From positions 1,307,648-1,371,647 of the forward strand of contig NW_006763144.1 of assembly GCF_000264905.1 (NCBI RefSeq): a stretch of DNA of 64,000 nucleotides, in the 5' to 3' direction. Position 1 is the first letter of the stretch. The number at the start of each line of letters is the position of its first letter. Below the pieces are notes generated by a model. The model did not search any database. It was not told the origin of the DNA and worked only from the letters and a program-made list of their open reading frames with translations. The position numbers were made by a program, and so were the translations under genes. Of this stretch, positions 33,733-46,553 are shown piece after piece. The stretch is from Stereum hirsutum FP-91666 SS1. Lineage: Eukaryota > Basidiomycota > Agaricomycetes > Russulales > Stereaceae.

Positions 33733-36221
33733 CTCGGTTTCTCGCAGCCTTCTGAAGATATATACTCTTCAACGCGTTCATGGAGGCCCTCTACCTTCTG
33801 CACCTCTCCCCGTCCATTCACGTCGAATGCGACGTGTCGTTTGGCCGGTTTGCAAGTCTTCTTTATACTTAACCATTGTGCATCCTCGATTTCAGATTCA
33901 CTGTAGCATTTTTACCTTACTTAACAGTACATTACTGGCCGGTCTGTTCACATAGTTTAGTTTCCCTTTGCACTTGCACTTTCCCGCGTATTTTCCCTGG
34001 GATTTTTCATCACCTCTCTCTGTTCTGTTCCTGTAGTATTTTGAATGTCATTGGTCGACGTCACAGTCATGAGATCCTTACATTATTTGGTCGGTGGATA
34101 AATTATGCCTGTCTGTCTGTCTGGCTGGCTGTCTGGTCGCACTGGCTCTCGTTTATGGTGTTGGTTGTGCGTGACGGTGGATGTGGATTATATACTCGCA
34201 CGGACTGCAGTTGATGATATAGATGTCGAGCTTCGGATACGATGATGAACATTTACATAGTGGATAGTGGATAGTACATACATACATATGTTTGTTCTGT
34301 TCTGTCGGTGTGGTGTTGGTGTGGTGCGTGGTGGTCTCTGAGCTCGAGGACGGACTGTATCGTATGTAGTCACTCTGTGGGGTGGTACGGTTTGTGCTAG
34401 ACATACGTACCTGCCTTACCTACATTAATGCCATCGATAATGGCAAGTACACGATTGTCCTGAGGTGTTGGAGAGGTCCATATAAGTACGTCTGCAGATG
34501 TGCTGTCAGTGTTCTTGCCGACCACCTTCCGAGCGAGGACAACGTGTGGCGAAGGCGAAGGCGTGGAGGAGATCGACTTCCGGGGTCGCACGGATGCATG
34601 CGATTAATGTAATTTTCTGCGAGAAGTCATTATAAGTAGAGCGTGCTCTGGAATTGGACGGATGTAGCGGATGTCTTTGTCGTTCTTCGATCAGAACTCA
34701 CCGCGCTTTGTCGTGGTCTTTCAGGCTTTCAGCAAACTGACAGACCGTCGTACATGTGCCACATCGTCCATAGCTGGGCGGAACCGACGCGGTATGTATG
34801 TACGGGGACAAAGATATCTCTGAAGCTAGAATCATGATGAGTTTGATGCGCATTCTTCTAACATTCATCGCATGTGAATTCAGAGATGTACAGACTCGGA
34901 GTATGAAGCTGGGGACTGGCATGCATACCATCCGGTGCCTCGAGCTTCATCCCAAACCATAATTTTGAGCCTCCTAGTGCAAGGAAACAAATGGCCGCCA
35001 TCGGGAGGACTCTATCGTCGGCCCACCCACCGACATCTCCTCTTCAGAGCTTCATCACCAATCCGGAACATCATTCGCATCCAAGAGCCAGAAAGACCCG
35101 ACAAGGTCAAGCTCTGGCACATATTATTATGTTTTCTTTTAGCGCGCACACAGACAGTTGACTTCACTCTCGTGTGGCCCGAGGTCAGATGGGGCGTGTG
35201 GAGAGAGGACTTTTAAGGACAGAAACGCCTTGCAATGAGAGTATTGGGTTCGTGAGACATGGTCCCGGGATGAATGGCGCAAATGGAGCTCGGGACCAGC
35301 TTGTCATACTGATCTCAGTTATCTTAGGATGACCGCGTCACGACGTCGTCCACGCTCATGTCAAGCATCAAACTCAAAGGTGAAGCTTGCGAAGACTGGC
35401 ACCCAACTGAGGCGGACGCGGGCAAATATCGAAGAAACGTGACGTACCGGGTGTTTTGGTGGGCGGCGTCGGAGGGATGAAGGTAATCTTTTGAGGTCTT
35501 CTGAGAGATATTCCTAGCCCCCATTGCAGGCTGAACGTTAAAGAACAAGCATCTCGACAGCGTGACCGGGATGCGTGAGCTGTGGAAGGTAGACGTGCTC
35601 AACTGTTGGGTTAAGTTCTGCGAATTGCTTCCGCCAAACGAGTGTCAGTTTGACGTCGGTCCGTTGGCGCCACCGCATCGGTAGCGCACGCGCGTCTGTA
35701 GATCACTCGGACGCGTTCCGACGCGACGAGGAACAACGTTCACGTTCAGTACGACACGCTTCTTCAACATTTCGTCCCACCTCGAGTGCGAACCAACGAG
35801 AGCGCGCCGCCAATGCTGCTAGGCACTCCTCTTCGATTTCTCGTGACCATACCTCTTGTGGTGACTCTGGACAAGTCAGCACAGACTCGGAGTTGGGTGG
35901 CATGTACAGAACTTTCACCCTCAGCCCACGAAGGACAGAGGTAACTTACTCACGAACACATAACACATGCTGCCTTTTCCCGAACTCTCGTCTCACTCTC
36001 CTGGATAGACATGCTGGCCATCTGCCCGCGTCGCAAAGTCAGGAGACTCCTGCTGACCTCCGAAGCACCAGCATCCTAACTGACGAAGAGGTCTTCGTCC
36101 AAAAACGCGCTGATATCCCCGCGGTACTGCCTCTTCCTGGACTCGACAGCCACGATGCTGCTGCTCGGGCTCCTGCTGGCATAGCATCACCTGAATCTAT
36201 ATCGACCACGGTGAGTGGGAG
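33733..36221. other. Gene-poor stretch of 2.5 kb
   Basis: No gene that I can support. Contains short simple repeats (CTGTCTGTCTGGCTGGCTGT near 34108; TACATACATACATA near 34275). An open plus frame at 35650..36261 and its minus-strand shadows have no recognisable domain. The region just before 36328 is the GH55 promoter. Confidence 0.4.
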
Positions 36222-36227
36222 TATAAA
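36222..36227 (+). promoter_or_regulatory. TATA box of the GH55 gene
   Basis: TATAAA in GGGAGTATAAAGAGG, 106 bp before the ATG at 36328, a usual distance for highly expressed fungal secreted enzymes. Confidence 0.45.
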
Positions 36228-36327
36228 GAGGAACTTCATCGCATCCGAGCAAAGAACTTAAGGCCCTCCTCCATCCCGCTAACGGCCCCTCTCCCATCAG
36301 GCCTTACTAAGCTCGGAACCTGCCACC

Positions 36328-39300
36328 ATGTTTTCAAGCTTCTGGGGCGCCGCAGCCACGCTCGCGTTCTCCTTGTTCTCATCCACCATGCCTGCGTCCG
36401 GTTTGGGCTCTACTTGTACCGCGCCGTTAGGGTCTGGTACGGCTGCTCCCGGCGCTCCGTATTGGCAACAGAGCATCGCACATCAAGGCTCTTCGCCATA
36501 TGGACCGTCAGGCTACCAGGTCTTCAGGAATGTCAAGGACTTTGGCGCGAAAGGTCCGTCTTCGTTTTCTTGCATGCTCCTTCACCGCCTCAAGATGTAT
36601 CTAAAATAGGTGACGGTGTTACCGATGATACTGCGGCCATCAAGTGCGTTCTTTTCTTTGAATCGGTCGTGGGAGTGTGGCGCTTATCAGACTTCTTTAC
36701 TACAGTTCGGCGATCTCTAGCGGTGGTCGCTGTGGACTGGGCTGCACCTCGTTCAGCACGACCCCGTAAGCTGTTCTCGTGCTTCAGATGCGGACTACTA
36801 AATTGACGCGAACGACAGTGCTACGGTTTTCTTCCCTTCGGGGTGAGATATAAAGTGCTTTCCTGTGATGCATGACGTCAATTGACGATTCTATGGATAG
36901 CACATACCTCGTTTCTGCGCCTCTGATAGACTACTATTACACGGAGATCGTCGGTGATGCCAGAGTCCTCCCAACCCTAAAGGCTGCTGCGTCGTTCGTC
37001 GGAATGGCTGTCATCGATGCTGACCCTTACATTCCCGGCGGGGGAGGTATGCACCCTCTCGAATGCCTCTATTCTCGAATAATATTCTCAAGGCGTGTAT
37101 TATAGGCGCACAGTGGTATGTCAATCAGGTGGGTTTTTGCATGAAGGAGCATGTTTAAAAAGGACAATGATATTGATCAGAGCACAAAACACGTAGAACA
37201 ACTTTTACAGATCTGTTCGCAACATCCGTATCGACCTGACGGCGATGCCGGCGTCCGCGTCCGCCACGGGTCTGCATTGGCAAGTCTCCCAAGCGACGTC
37301 GTTGTACAATGTCGTCGTGGATATGTCCACCGCGGCCGGAAATAATCATCAAGGAATATTTATGGAGAATGGGTCGGGTGGATTCATGGGAGGTGAGCAG
37401 CGCTTTATTCGAGAATGATGTTGATGTTGAAGTTTGACGCATGTGTCAGATTTGGTGTTCAATGGTGGCAAGTACGGAATATGGGTCGGGTGAGCAGTCA
37501 GAAATCATTCGTTAGCATCGGATCTTGTTGATCTTTCTTCATCCAAAGCAACCAGCAGTTCACGGTTCGCAACATCACCGTGAACAATGCGGCCACCGGT
37601 CAGTCTTTGAAGTGATCCCTTGTTGTTATTCAACGCCCTGATGATTTTCTTTCCAGCCATCTTCGGAATATGGAACTGGGGATGGACTTGGCAAGGCGTC
37701 ACCATCAACAACTGTCAAGTACGTACACCCCCCTCTCCCTCTCCCTCTCTGCAACATTCTGACCGTCGCACGCCATTAATTTGTAGGTCGGATTCGATAT
37801 CACCACAGGAACCACAAGCGGATCCTCACAGGGCGTCGCCTCCGAAGCGATCATCGACGCCACGGTCACCAACACGCCCGTCTTCTTCCGTAGTTCCGCC
37901 GCGAGCAACGGCGCGCTCGATGGGTCCATCGTCCTCAACAACATCGTGCTCAACAACGTGCCTACCGCTGTTGGCCTCACGAACGGCGCGGTCGTGCTGA
38001 AAGGTGGAACTACGACGATTAATACTTGGGTTCAAGGGTACGTGCCCTCGACTCTTTTTATAGGATCGGTTGTTGACTGAATTTTGTACGCGTGCAGGAA
38101 CGTCTACTCTGGCACGAACCCCGCGGGATCGTTCCATCAGAGCACGGTCACCGCGATCAACAAGCCCTCGGTGCTCCTGACCAGCAGCGGCAAGATATTC
38201 GGAAAGGGAAGACCGACCTACGCGAATTTCGCGCCGTCCCAGTTCGTGTCCGTCAAGTCGCAGGGCGCCAAGGTAAGTAGTTACTAGTAGTTCTCGAGCG
38301 GGTGCCACTTCAGGTGACGATGAAGTGACGACTTTTTGTGTGTGTGGTGGTATTTTCAGGGCGATGGAAAGACGGACGATACGGCGGCGTTGCAGGCTGT
38401 GTTTAACCAGTTTGCGGGGTGTAAGATTATTTATATCGATCAGGGTGTATACATCGTCTCCTCCACGCTCCACATACCCGTACGCAATCTCTCTCTCCCT
38501 CCTTTCCCCCCCTCCTTTGCACCTCTCACCTCGCCACCCACACAACACAGGCCGGCGTCCAAATCGTAGGCGAAGCCTGGCCCACAATCATGGGCTCCGG
38601 CTCCGCCTTCTCGAACCCATCCAGCCCACAAGTCGTCGTCCAGGTCGGCACGACAGGATCGACGGGCGTCGCGGAGATCTCGGGCGTGTTGTTTTCGACG
38701 AGGGCGAGCGCGGGGGGCGCGATTGTGGTGGAGTGGAATGTGCATGATCCGAGTGGGCAGCAGGGGGCGGCGGGGATGTGGGATACGTTGATTAGGTGTG
38801 TGTGCTTTTTTTCTGCCTGGTTTTTGAGGTTGGGATGGGATGGGAGTTGATGGGTTGTGGGTTTTTGTTTTTGTTAGGCTTGGTGGAGGTGTGTTGGGCA
38901 TTTGCTTGAATGTTCGTGGAGGTCATGTTTTTGATTTTCCGTCGATACAGCTACTGGGACGAATATCCAAGAAGCACAATGCGCCAACACGACCGCGAAC
39001 ACGGGGACTAACTGCTTCGCTGCCTTCCTAGGCCTGCACCTCACCGCTGGTTCTAGCGCCTACCTCGAGGTAAATGCATCGCACATCCTGTTCGTTCCGT
39101 TCGTTCATTCCTCAATGGGTCGTTTGTTTGTTTGTAGGGGACTTGGGTCTGGCTTGCGGACCACGATATCGATTCTTCGGCGCAGCCTATGATCACGGGT
39201 TCGTAGCCGCATTCTCTCTCTCTCTCTTTTGAAGAGGACGGCGCTGAATTTGAATTGGTGAACAGCGTACAGCGGTCGCGGGATATATTCGCAGTCGGCT

Positions 39301-40075
39301 GGGCCTGTGTGGATGGTAAGTACTCCTTTGGAGCGATGCCCCGTACTTAAGTTCAGATGTTGAACTTTGTTGACAGATCGGGACGGCGTCGGAACATCAT
39401 GTGTTTTATCAGTATTCGCTCGTGGGCGCGTCTAACCATTACATAGGCCTAGCCCAAACGGAATCCGTGCGTTCTCCTGTTCTCTAAAGCCCCCACACAT
39501 CTCACACATCTCACACATGTAACACAGCCCTACTTCCAACCCACCCCCGCCCCACCCTCCCCCTTCACCCCCATCTCCTCCTACAACGACCCCTCCTTCC
39601 CCTCCGGACTCACCCAAGCCTGGGCCATGTCCATCTCCAACTCCCATAACATCCTCATCTTCGGCGCCGGTTTCTACTCCTTCTTCCAATCGTATAATCA
39701 GGCATGCGACGCTACGCCTGCGGGGGTGTGTCAGTCCCAGGTCTTGGATGTGGATGGGAGTAGTACGGGGATAGGGGTGTATGGACTGAATACGGTTTAT
39801 GTGGGGGGGCAGGTGAGTGTGGGGGGGAAGGCGGTGGTGTTGGCGAGTGGGAATAGGAATGGGTTGTCGAGTACGGTTTCGGTTTGGACTATGTGAGTAA
39901 AGAGTGCAGAGTGCAGAGAGAGAGGAAGAGGGGGATGGGAGATGGATGAGGATTGATGGGTTTTTGTTTTGTTTTTGTTTTTGTTAGGGCCGGGGCTGGT
40001 GATGCTGCTCCTGCTCCCAGCACGTCTCAGAGCCCACGAGCGCGGGGCCGATGCACTCTGCAACGTCAAGATTGA
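36328..40075 (+). CDS. Secreted exo-beta-1,3-glucanase, GH55 family
   Basis: Glycoside hydrolase family 55, expected to cut beta-1,3-glucan of the fungal wall or of prey and debris. The start MFSSFWGAAATLAFSLFSST is a signal peptide. Two pectate-lyase-3-type beta-helix modules follow: FRNVKDFGAKGDGVTDDTAA with FFPSGTYLVSAPL, and SVKSQGAKGDGKTDDTAALQ with IIYIDQGVYIVSSTLHIP. Other family stretches are FGIWNWGWTWQGVTINNC, VQIVGEAWPTIMGSG, SGVLFSTRASAGGAIVVEWN, EGTWVWLADHDID, GPVWMIGTASEHHVFYQY, and NILIFGAGFYSFF. More than a dozen short exons; exon 1 is 36328..36553, and the last intron is 39893..39987. The product is about 790 residues. The final exon (stop at 40075) adds a short Ala/Pro/Ser and basic tail not needed for the fold. 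Confidence 0.9.
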
Positions 40076-40965
40076 ATCAAGCAAGATTACGAGCAACCAA
40101 CCGAGAAGACTATTAGTGGAGGGGAATGTGATTATGATTTTTCTTATGTTCGCCTATTTTTGTTGGCATTCTTTTCGAGATATACACGTTGATCCTCGCT
40201 CTCTGTTCGCATTCGCAGTAGCATAACTGTATTTATTATTGTCTGTAGCTATACCATGACCAAGACCTTGCAATTCGCCTGTTGTTGCAATACGAATTAT
40301 TCACGATCATTGACACGTCCGTTCGCTTCCTCGGAGTTCAGTCAATGCAGTGCGGTGAACCGAGTTGCGTCGCCCTACAGAATTGACAGATGGAATAGAA
40401 CCTAGATGCAGTCCGGGACGTCACAAGTCAAGTCAAAGCGATCTGTCGGGAGAAGAAGGATGGATGAGTGGCGAGGTCCGGTCACACAAGAGTGTCAGAG
40501 TCTAAGTGAATGGAGTAAAGCAGAGTAAAGCCAAGGTCCGAGGCTCGAGGTGCGTCGAGTGTTCGATTATGTATACGTTGTTTAATCGAGCAAGACGGAC
40601 GGACGGACGGATCGATGGGTTGATTGAACATAAACACAAGGCAAGGTGAGGCGGTAAGGAAAGTAATTAGAGTCGGGGCGTTTCGGGGTGAGGCGGGGGT
40701 CGGTTCAAGGCATGATGTGATCGCGTTTCGTTAGATAGGGGGAATGCGTCAAAATGAATCCAGACGGAGCGAGAATCAGATTTGAATAAGTCACTGGGCG
40801 TGCGTGATTGGAAGGAAGGTCCAGGTAGGGCGATTTTCTTGCGAGGTGATAAAAGCGGGGCGGGCGTGCACGCCTGGCGCTCATGCACAATACAGACCAC
40901 AATCTTCTCATCCACCACCACCGTTTACCATCATCATCACCACCACCACCACCATCATCACCTTT
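40076..40965. other. Intergenic, GH55 terminator side and TRAPPC12 promoter
   Basis: No gene seen. Contains GGACGGACGGACGGAT at about 40590-40610 and a CAT/CAC microsatellite at 40925-40960 directly before the TRAPPC12 start. Confidence 0.45.
40925..40960 (+). repeat. CAT/CAC microsatellite in the TRAPPC12 leader
   Basis: CATCATCATCACCACCACCA-type triplets end 5 bp before the ATG at 40966, so they should be in the 5' untranslated leader. Confidence 0.7.
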
Positions 40966-43561
40966 ATGCCTTCATCATCGACATCACATCTGCACTCCAC
41001 AGAGGAGAAGCCCACACGGCCGCGGCTGGGGAGTGTAGCGAAGAGAGTAAAGTCGGGGCTAGAGAAGATGAAGACGAGTTTCAGACGGAAGAGCAGCCAT
41101 AACAGTAGTCATTCGGAGCAGCAGCAGGAAAGCGAGGAGGGCGCAGAGTCTGAGGGCGAGGGCTCGTCGTCGTCGCCGCGGTTCAGCGGGCCGAGGCGGA
41201 GAGTGATATCGCTCGGGCATTTCCAGTACCGGCCACGAGAGATCGCGTCTGCTGTTCCTCCGTCGCCGCCTCGTTCGGTTCGCAGACGGACGACGTCGCA
41301 CTCGTCCTCGTCCTCGCTCGACACTCCCCGTCCGTATCCGTCCATCACTCTCACGCTCGCGACCGACAAGGAGGACAGCAGCGTGTCCGACTCAACCTCC
41401 GTCCGCTCCGCCCCCTTCCCCAAGCTCTTCCAGCCCCTCTCAGAGCCCACGCTCGAGCCCGTCATGTCTCTCCCCGACATCCCAGCAGCCACCGACGCCC
41501 AGCCACAGGACTCGTCAGACGAGCTCATGGCGCCCGCCTCGCCCCCGGTCGTCGAACAAGACGTCCTAGACCCGTTCCTCGTCGATGACCCCGACGATCC
41601 CGTCACGCCCTCCGAGCCCCCCACCGCCCGCCCGCTCTCTGTCGGTCTCTCCCTCGACGACGTCCAGATCCCACCCGCCGCCGCCGATGTCATCTCCCTC
41701 GTCACCGACCCCCTTCCGGTCCCTTCACCCTCCTTAGACGTCCACAAGCCCATCCCGCCACCGCCCGCCTCGGATTCAGACGAGTCCGAGGCTGAGGCCC
41801 CCGTGGTCTACGTGCCCGAGCTCGTCCTCCCGACGATGTTCCTCCCCATCCCCCTTTCTGTACGTGTCCGCCCTTGCTCCCTCTTGACCTGGTGGTACAC
41901 GAAGCGTGCAACAGCTCTGTATTCATATTGATTAAATCGCACTCTCACTCTCCTTATTCCTCCCCTTTTTTTTATTCATTTATTCGTTCCTTTTCTCTCT
42001 ATTTCGTTTCCGTGTCACTCTATATTCTTTATTCGGCCCCTTCTTGTATCATCTCGCTCTGTACCTCTAGACGGACCCCCTGTCCACCCTCTTGACGAAA
42101 TATATCGCGAACCCTGAGAAACGTCCGAAACGTGACCTCTCCGGCGAATGGACCAAGACTGACTTCCACACGCTCGTCGTGAGTGCAACCTATCAACCAG
42201 TGAGATCTCTTGGATGGTTTTGGTGATGTGTTGTGCTGCAGATGACGAATAGCTGGCGGGCTTTGGCTCGTATGGCGAGGGATCGTATCGTACAGACCGA
42301 CCCAGAGGACTTGTCCCTCGTACTGAGTGTGAGCTCGCAATCCGCCCGTGTCTCATCATTGCGTTAACAATACAATACAATAAATACCCAGCTCTGGTAC
42401 CTCCGCGTCTCCTCCCTCGCCCGCCTCCGTCTCTTCAACCAAACCTCCGCAGAAACAACAAACCTCTTCACAGCCCTTCACTCCATCCAACCCCCCTCCA
42501 CACGCACCCACGTCTTCGAGCACCTCCTCCCCTTCGAGCTCGAAGTCATCTACGCGCGTCTGAAATACTGGGCGGGCGATCCGCTCGGATATGTGGATGC
42601 GTTGGCGGGGTTGATGCGGAAGTGTAGGAGGAAGGCGAGGGGGGCGAGGGGGGAGAGGGGAAAGGCGGATAGGGGGATGTGGATGGAGAGGGGGGCGAGG
42701 GTGGCGTTGATTGCTGCGTCGCAGTTTATTGAGATGAAGGTGCGGTCTCTCTCTCTCTCTCGTTTCTGTTCAATTATTGCGTGTTGAGATTTGGATGGGT
42801 GTAGGACTTCACGGCGGCGACGAACCTCCTCGAGCCGCTCCTGAAGCAGCCCGGCAGTAACAGCGACCTCCGCTCCGCCCTAGCCCGCATCCACCTCCAA
42901 GCCGGCGACCTGTCGCAAGCCGAAAAACAGTTCGCGATCGTGGCGGAGGACCCGGAGGTCGCTCAGGCGAGCAAGGATATGAATAAGGCGTTGTTGGCGG
43001 CGGCGAGGGGGGAGTGGGAGGTCGGGAGGGGGTTGTTGGAGGGGCTTGTTGGAGGGGATAGGGAGAATTTTGCGGTGAGTTTTCGATGTGGCGCCGTGAG
43101 CTTTGACGTTGACAGTGCTGAAGACGTTTGTGGTTGATAGGCCGTGAATAATCTCGCTGTGGCGTTGCTCGGTCAGGGCAAGCTGAAAGAAGTGAGCATG
43201 GTCGACTTCTTGCCTTTACTTACCCACTACTCAATGACAACTCGGATACGAAATAGGGCATCGAGGTGCTCGAAGCGGCACTGCAAGCTTCACCCGCGAC
43301 GTTAACCATGGCCGAACCGTTCCTCTTCAACCTCTGTGCGTTCCCTTCCCTTTCTTCACGTCCATACTTACATGACGCTCAAATCCGATATATACTGAAA
43401 TCACGCCCTTGAACTCGGGTCTGCCCTTTGATTCGACAGCGACGTTATACGAGCTGCGTTCGGCGGTCGCGGCGGATAAGAAACGCAATTTGTTGATTGA
43501 GGTGGCGAAGTGGAGTGGGGATGGGCTGCGGACGACGTGTTTGAAGATGCCTGCGAATTGA
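40966..43561 (+). CDS. TRAPP complex subunit 12 (TRAPPC12/TTC15-like)
   Basis: Subunit of the TRAPP III tether that activates Rab1-type GTPases in secretion and autophagy. The model join(40966..41859,42071..42178,42242..42328,42392..42739,42805..43074,43141..43191,43257..43335,43440..43561) gives 652 residues. The first 290 residues are disordered, Ser/Pro/Asp-rich. The conserved part begins DPLSTLLTKYI and has TNSWRALARMARDRI, LWYLRVSSLARLRLF, then TPR-like helices (LRSALARIHLQAGDLSQAEK, AVNNLAVALLGQGKL, PFLFNLC) and the family ending TLYELRSAVAADKKRNLLIE. I choose the ATG at 40966 because the sequence before it in the same frame is triplet-repeat DNA and a promoter. Family assignment rests on the TPR half and the ending. 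Confidence 0.85.
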
Positions 43562-43809
43562 GGTTGAGGTGGAGGGGTGGAGAGGTTCGGACGTGCGATA
43601 GATGGATTGGATGGATGATAACACTTTGTTGGATTGTGTGGACACTGGTCAGAATGGATAGTGATGTGATCCGTATGGGGACGGAGTAGATGTACATGTA
43701 TGCGTGTATTCGTCTATGGATGTCTGTCTGATTCCTTCTACAGTTGCGATCTCGAACTTCCCAGTACACGAACAGGAAACAAAAACTTACAACGTCTTCT
43801 AACTCACCC

Positions 43810-45220
43810 TCATATCTCATCCATCTCCGTACTCCCCCTCACCTGCTCCTCATGTATACTCTCACACCCCACACTCCTCAACACCCTCCCTATCCCCTCC
43901 CCCCTCACCGCCTCCAACTCCCCCTCATCCTTAACCAACAACATCCCCGCATACCCCAACGCATTCACGCTCAACCTCTCTCCCGATTTTTCGAGCACGT
44001 GAAACTCGTGCCGTCGCGGGAAGGCGTAGATGTGTTGGAGAGTGAGGAGGATGTTGTAGGAGGGCGTGCCGGGGGGGTAGGTGGGGTCGTGGCGGACTGT
44101 GGAGATTATGAGGTCGAGGAGGGAGAGGTAGGATTGGGCGAGGGTTGGAGCGAGGAGGGAGGGGGAGGGGGTTAGGGGGAGGGTGAGGCGGTGGATGTGG
44201 TTGGCGAAGGGGAGGGTGGGGAGGGAGAAGGGTTTGTCTGGAGATGGATGTTAGTGAGGCGTGGATGAGGGGGAGGAAGGAAGGAAAGACGTACCGGGGG
44301 TCTCGAGACGTGCGGAGCGGGCGAGTTGTTCGATTGGAGGACCGTCTTCGTCGTCGATGGGGATGAACTGGAGGTGTTTGTGGGGCTGGCTCGCCCCACT
44401 CACGTCGCCACCTTCAACGTTTCAACACCCATCGCTCAGCATTAGACCTACCTACCTACCTCTGACTAATAAGAAGAGAAGAAAGTGGACTCACAGTTGT
44501 AGAATGCGAAGAGTGGTTTTCCGAGTTTGCGCGCGGCGACGAGGGTTGAGTAGGCGTTGACGAGGTCGGGAGGCATGAGGGGTGATGTTTGACTTTGGAA
44601 ATCTTATAATTACGATAAGTGTGCGTCGGTCTATCGCTAATAAGAACCAAACATACCTTTCGTGACCATGAGGAAATGATACGGCACCACAGAATACTTA
44701 TTCAACTACCAGCAACGACATGAGCGTCTCCCCTACCCATACCCATACCCATACCATGGCCACAATCATCGCAACCGAACTCACCAAGAAAACGTACTCG
44801 TCGCCCTCTTCCTCGTCTTTCAGCTCTCCGATGTACAGGTTCGGGACGTAGGGAGGCATGAACGGATCGGGTTTGCCCTTCCCCGTGTGCGCATCTGATT
44901 CGGAGGCGGGGTCGAAATGGGGGGTTGGGAGTGGGGGTTTGTGGAGGAGGGCTGGACATAGTCGGATTTGGAACTGTCGATAATGAAGATGAATGGGGTG
45001 GAATGGGATGGGATGGGTATCAGCTCATGCGTTCTAAGTATTCCAGTCGTTCGTTCGTTCACATGTGGGAGGGGTGTAGAGATGAACGCACCTCCACACC
45101 GGAGTCTTGGTGCGTAGAGACCTCGGAAGGGAAGAAGAGCAGATCGCCCTCTGCTTTTGCCTTTTCGAACTTCTCGTACGCAGAAGACACGATCGCTTTA
45201 TGTTTTGCGTAGTTTGCCAT
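43810..45220 (-). CDS. Ap4A phosphorylase / ATP adenylyltransferase (APA2-like)
   Basis: Converts diadenosine tetraphosphate plus phosphate to ATP and ADP, and can act in reverse; a HIT-superfamily relative. The model complement(join(43810..44237,44295..44411,44495..44602,44657..44705,44785..44973,45092..45220)) gives 339 residues, close to yeast Apa1/Apa2. Marks: an N-terminal helix (AIVSSAYEKFEKAKAEGDL), PPYVPNLYIGELKDEEEGDE, LNKYSVVPYHFLMVTK, LVNAYSTLVAARKLGKPLFA, and the active-site segment GDVSGASQPHKHLQFIPI, whose His-x-His-x-Gln holds the nucleophilic histidine. The end has YNILLTLQHIYAFPRRHEFH and SVNALGYAGMLLVKDEGEL. Cytosolic; no targeting signal. Confidence 0.94.
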
Positions 45221-45902
45221 GGTGCGCCTCAGCTCGAAACAGGTCGATGGTACTAAGAAATTACACGGAGTGCGATGAGTGCGATGAGGCAAGAAGTGGG
45301 CGGCGATGCGTCGCCTGGTAATAATGGATGGTCTGAGGATGTCCAGGGTCTATGGTGATATCCTGAGTCAATGGAGAGCGCTGAGAGGTGGAAGAGAGTC
45401 GGCGTGAACCAAGCTGGTGAGAGGATAATGCCAGGAGTTGAACAGCAACGTTGCGGGACTTGTTGCACGCATCCTGCTCGATCACAATGTGGCCCAAACG
45501 CGTCGGCACCGTGCATGCATTGTCAACGTTCGTTCAGACGAATGGCTTTACTGTGTGAAGTGTGAGCGGGTACAGTCGGCCACACCCACGCTCGGGGGAG
45601 CGAGACCAAGAGTGGCACAGTAAAGTACGTAGAAATACAAGGCGGTTGAAACGGCTCCACAGATCAAAGCAGGACAAACAGCGACGGTCTATGTAACCCA
45701 AAAGTCACGAAAAGTTCAAAGCAGAAAGAAAGTCGGGACCCAGCCGGACGAGGGATGGAAGTCAAAATGATACTGTGATAAAAAGAAAAGAAAAAGAGTG
45801 CGAAAGAGGGTATTGCAGCAGCAGTGAAAAACCACGATCGCCCTCGGAATGAAAGTTCCTCGCTTTCGCTCCGCAAGGCCTGTGTGAACGCGAGAGGCCG
45901 TG
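45221..45902. other. Intergenic, no gene seen
   Basis: Holds the APA2-like promoter and the 3' region of the next minus-strand gene. Open frames here are short and have no domain. Confidence 0.45.
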
Positions 45903-46553
45903 TCAAGCTTTTCCTGGTCTGCCTCTGTTGGCCTTCGCTTCCTTCACTGTTTCCCCTAAGTATATGGCGCGCCCATAACATCCGGCTGCTATTAAAGACC
46001 ATAGCGCGCCGTTTGTGCCCTGTGCATGCAGAAGCGTGGTCGTCGTCAGTCAAAGGTGAGGACATGGAGGACGGTGTCGAGCGCACCTGATAGAAGAACA
46101 CCGCGTTCAGTGCCTGGTTTACGAGCATTAGGGCCTTCATGACGAAACTCCGTTGGAATCTATTTTCTTTGAGGAGCGGTAGCGGAAACTCTAAGGCGAT
46201 AATGAACAGCCCCGTCAATATCGCGAAGATTTGGATGACCGGAGCCTTGACGATGATCGAGACGAAGATGGCGTCCTGTTTCGCAGGTCTATGAAGCGAA
46301 AACGACCGTCAGAACATGACGGATTTGAACGAGAGGAAAGTCCGTACTGGAGTCCTCCAGGGTTGCGAAGAGTGCCGTTGACGAAGTCCCAGAAGAATTT
46401 GCGGTAGATTAAGCCCCAGAAGCCAGCCCATACGGTGTCTGAAACGACACGACTGATGAGGTCGTGATGCGCCAAAGGAGGTGGATCCAACTCACAAATG
46501 CTAGCTGAGATCGAGACCAGACGTGCATACTCGTGCCAAACAAGGTTTCCCAT
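45903..46553 (-). CDS. Small four-helix membrane protein
   Basis: Conserved fungal-looking membrane protein without a known function; it resembles proteins annotated DUF7727, but I hold that name loosely. The model complement(join(45903..46019,46087..46288,46348..46438,46496..46553)) gives 155 residues. Segments: MGNLVWHEYARLVSISASI, TVWAGFWGLIYRKFFWDFVN, AIFVSIIVKAPVIQIFAILT then GLFIIALEFPLPLL, and SFVMKALMLVNQALNAVFFY then ALWSLIAAGCYGRAIYLG. The C-terminus is short and basic (KEAKANRGRPGKA). The splice phases all agree. There is no cleavable signal peptide; the first helix may span the membrane. Confidence 0.85.

Noticed and set aside
35650..36261. 203-codon plus-strand frame and a minus-strand frame starting MKFLFILPLTVV
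   Set aside because: Neither continues into a sensible exon set. The minus frame's hydrophobic start is only about 10 residues long, and the region also contains the GH55 TATA box.
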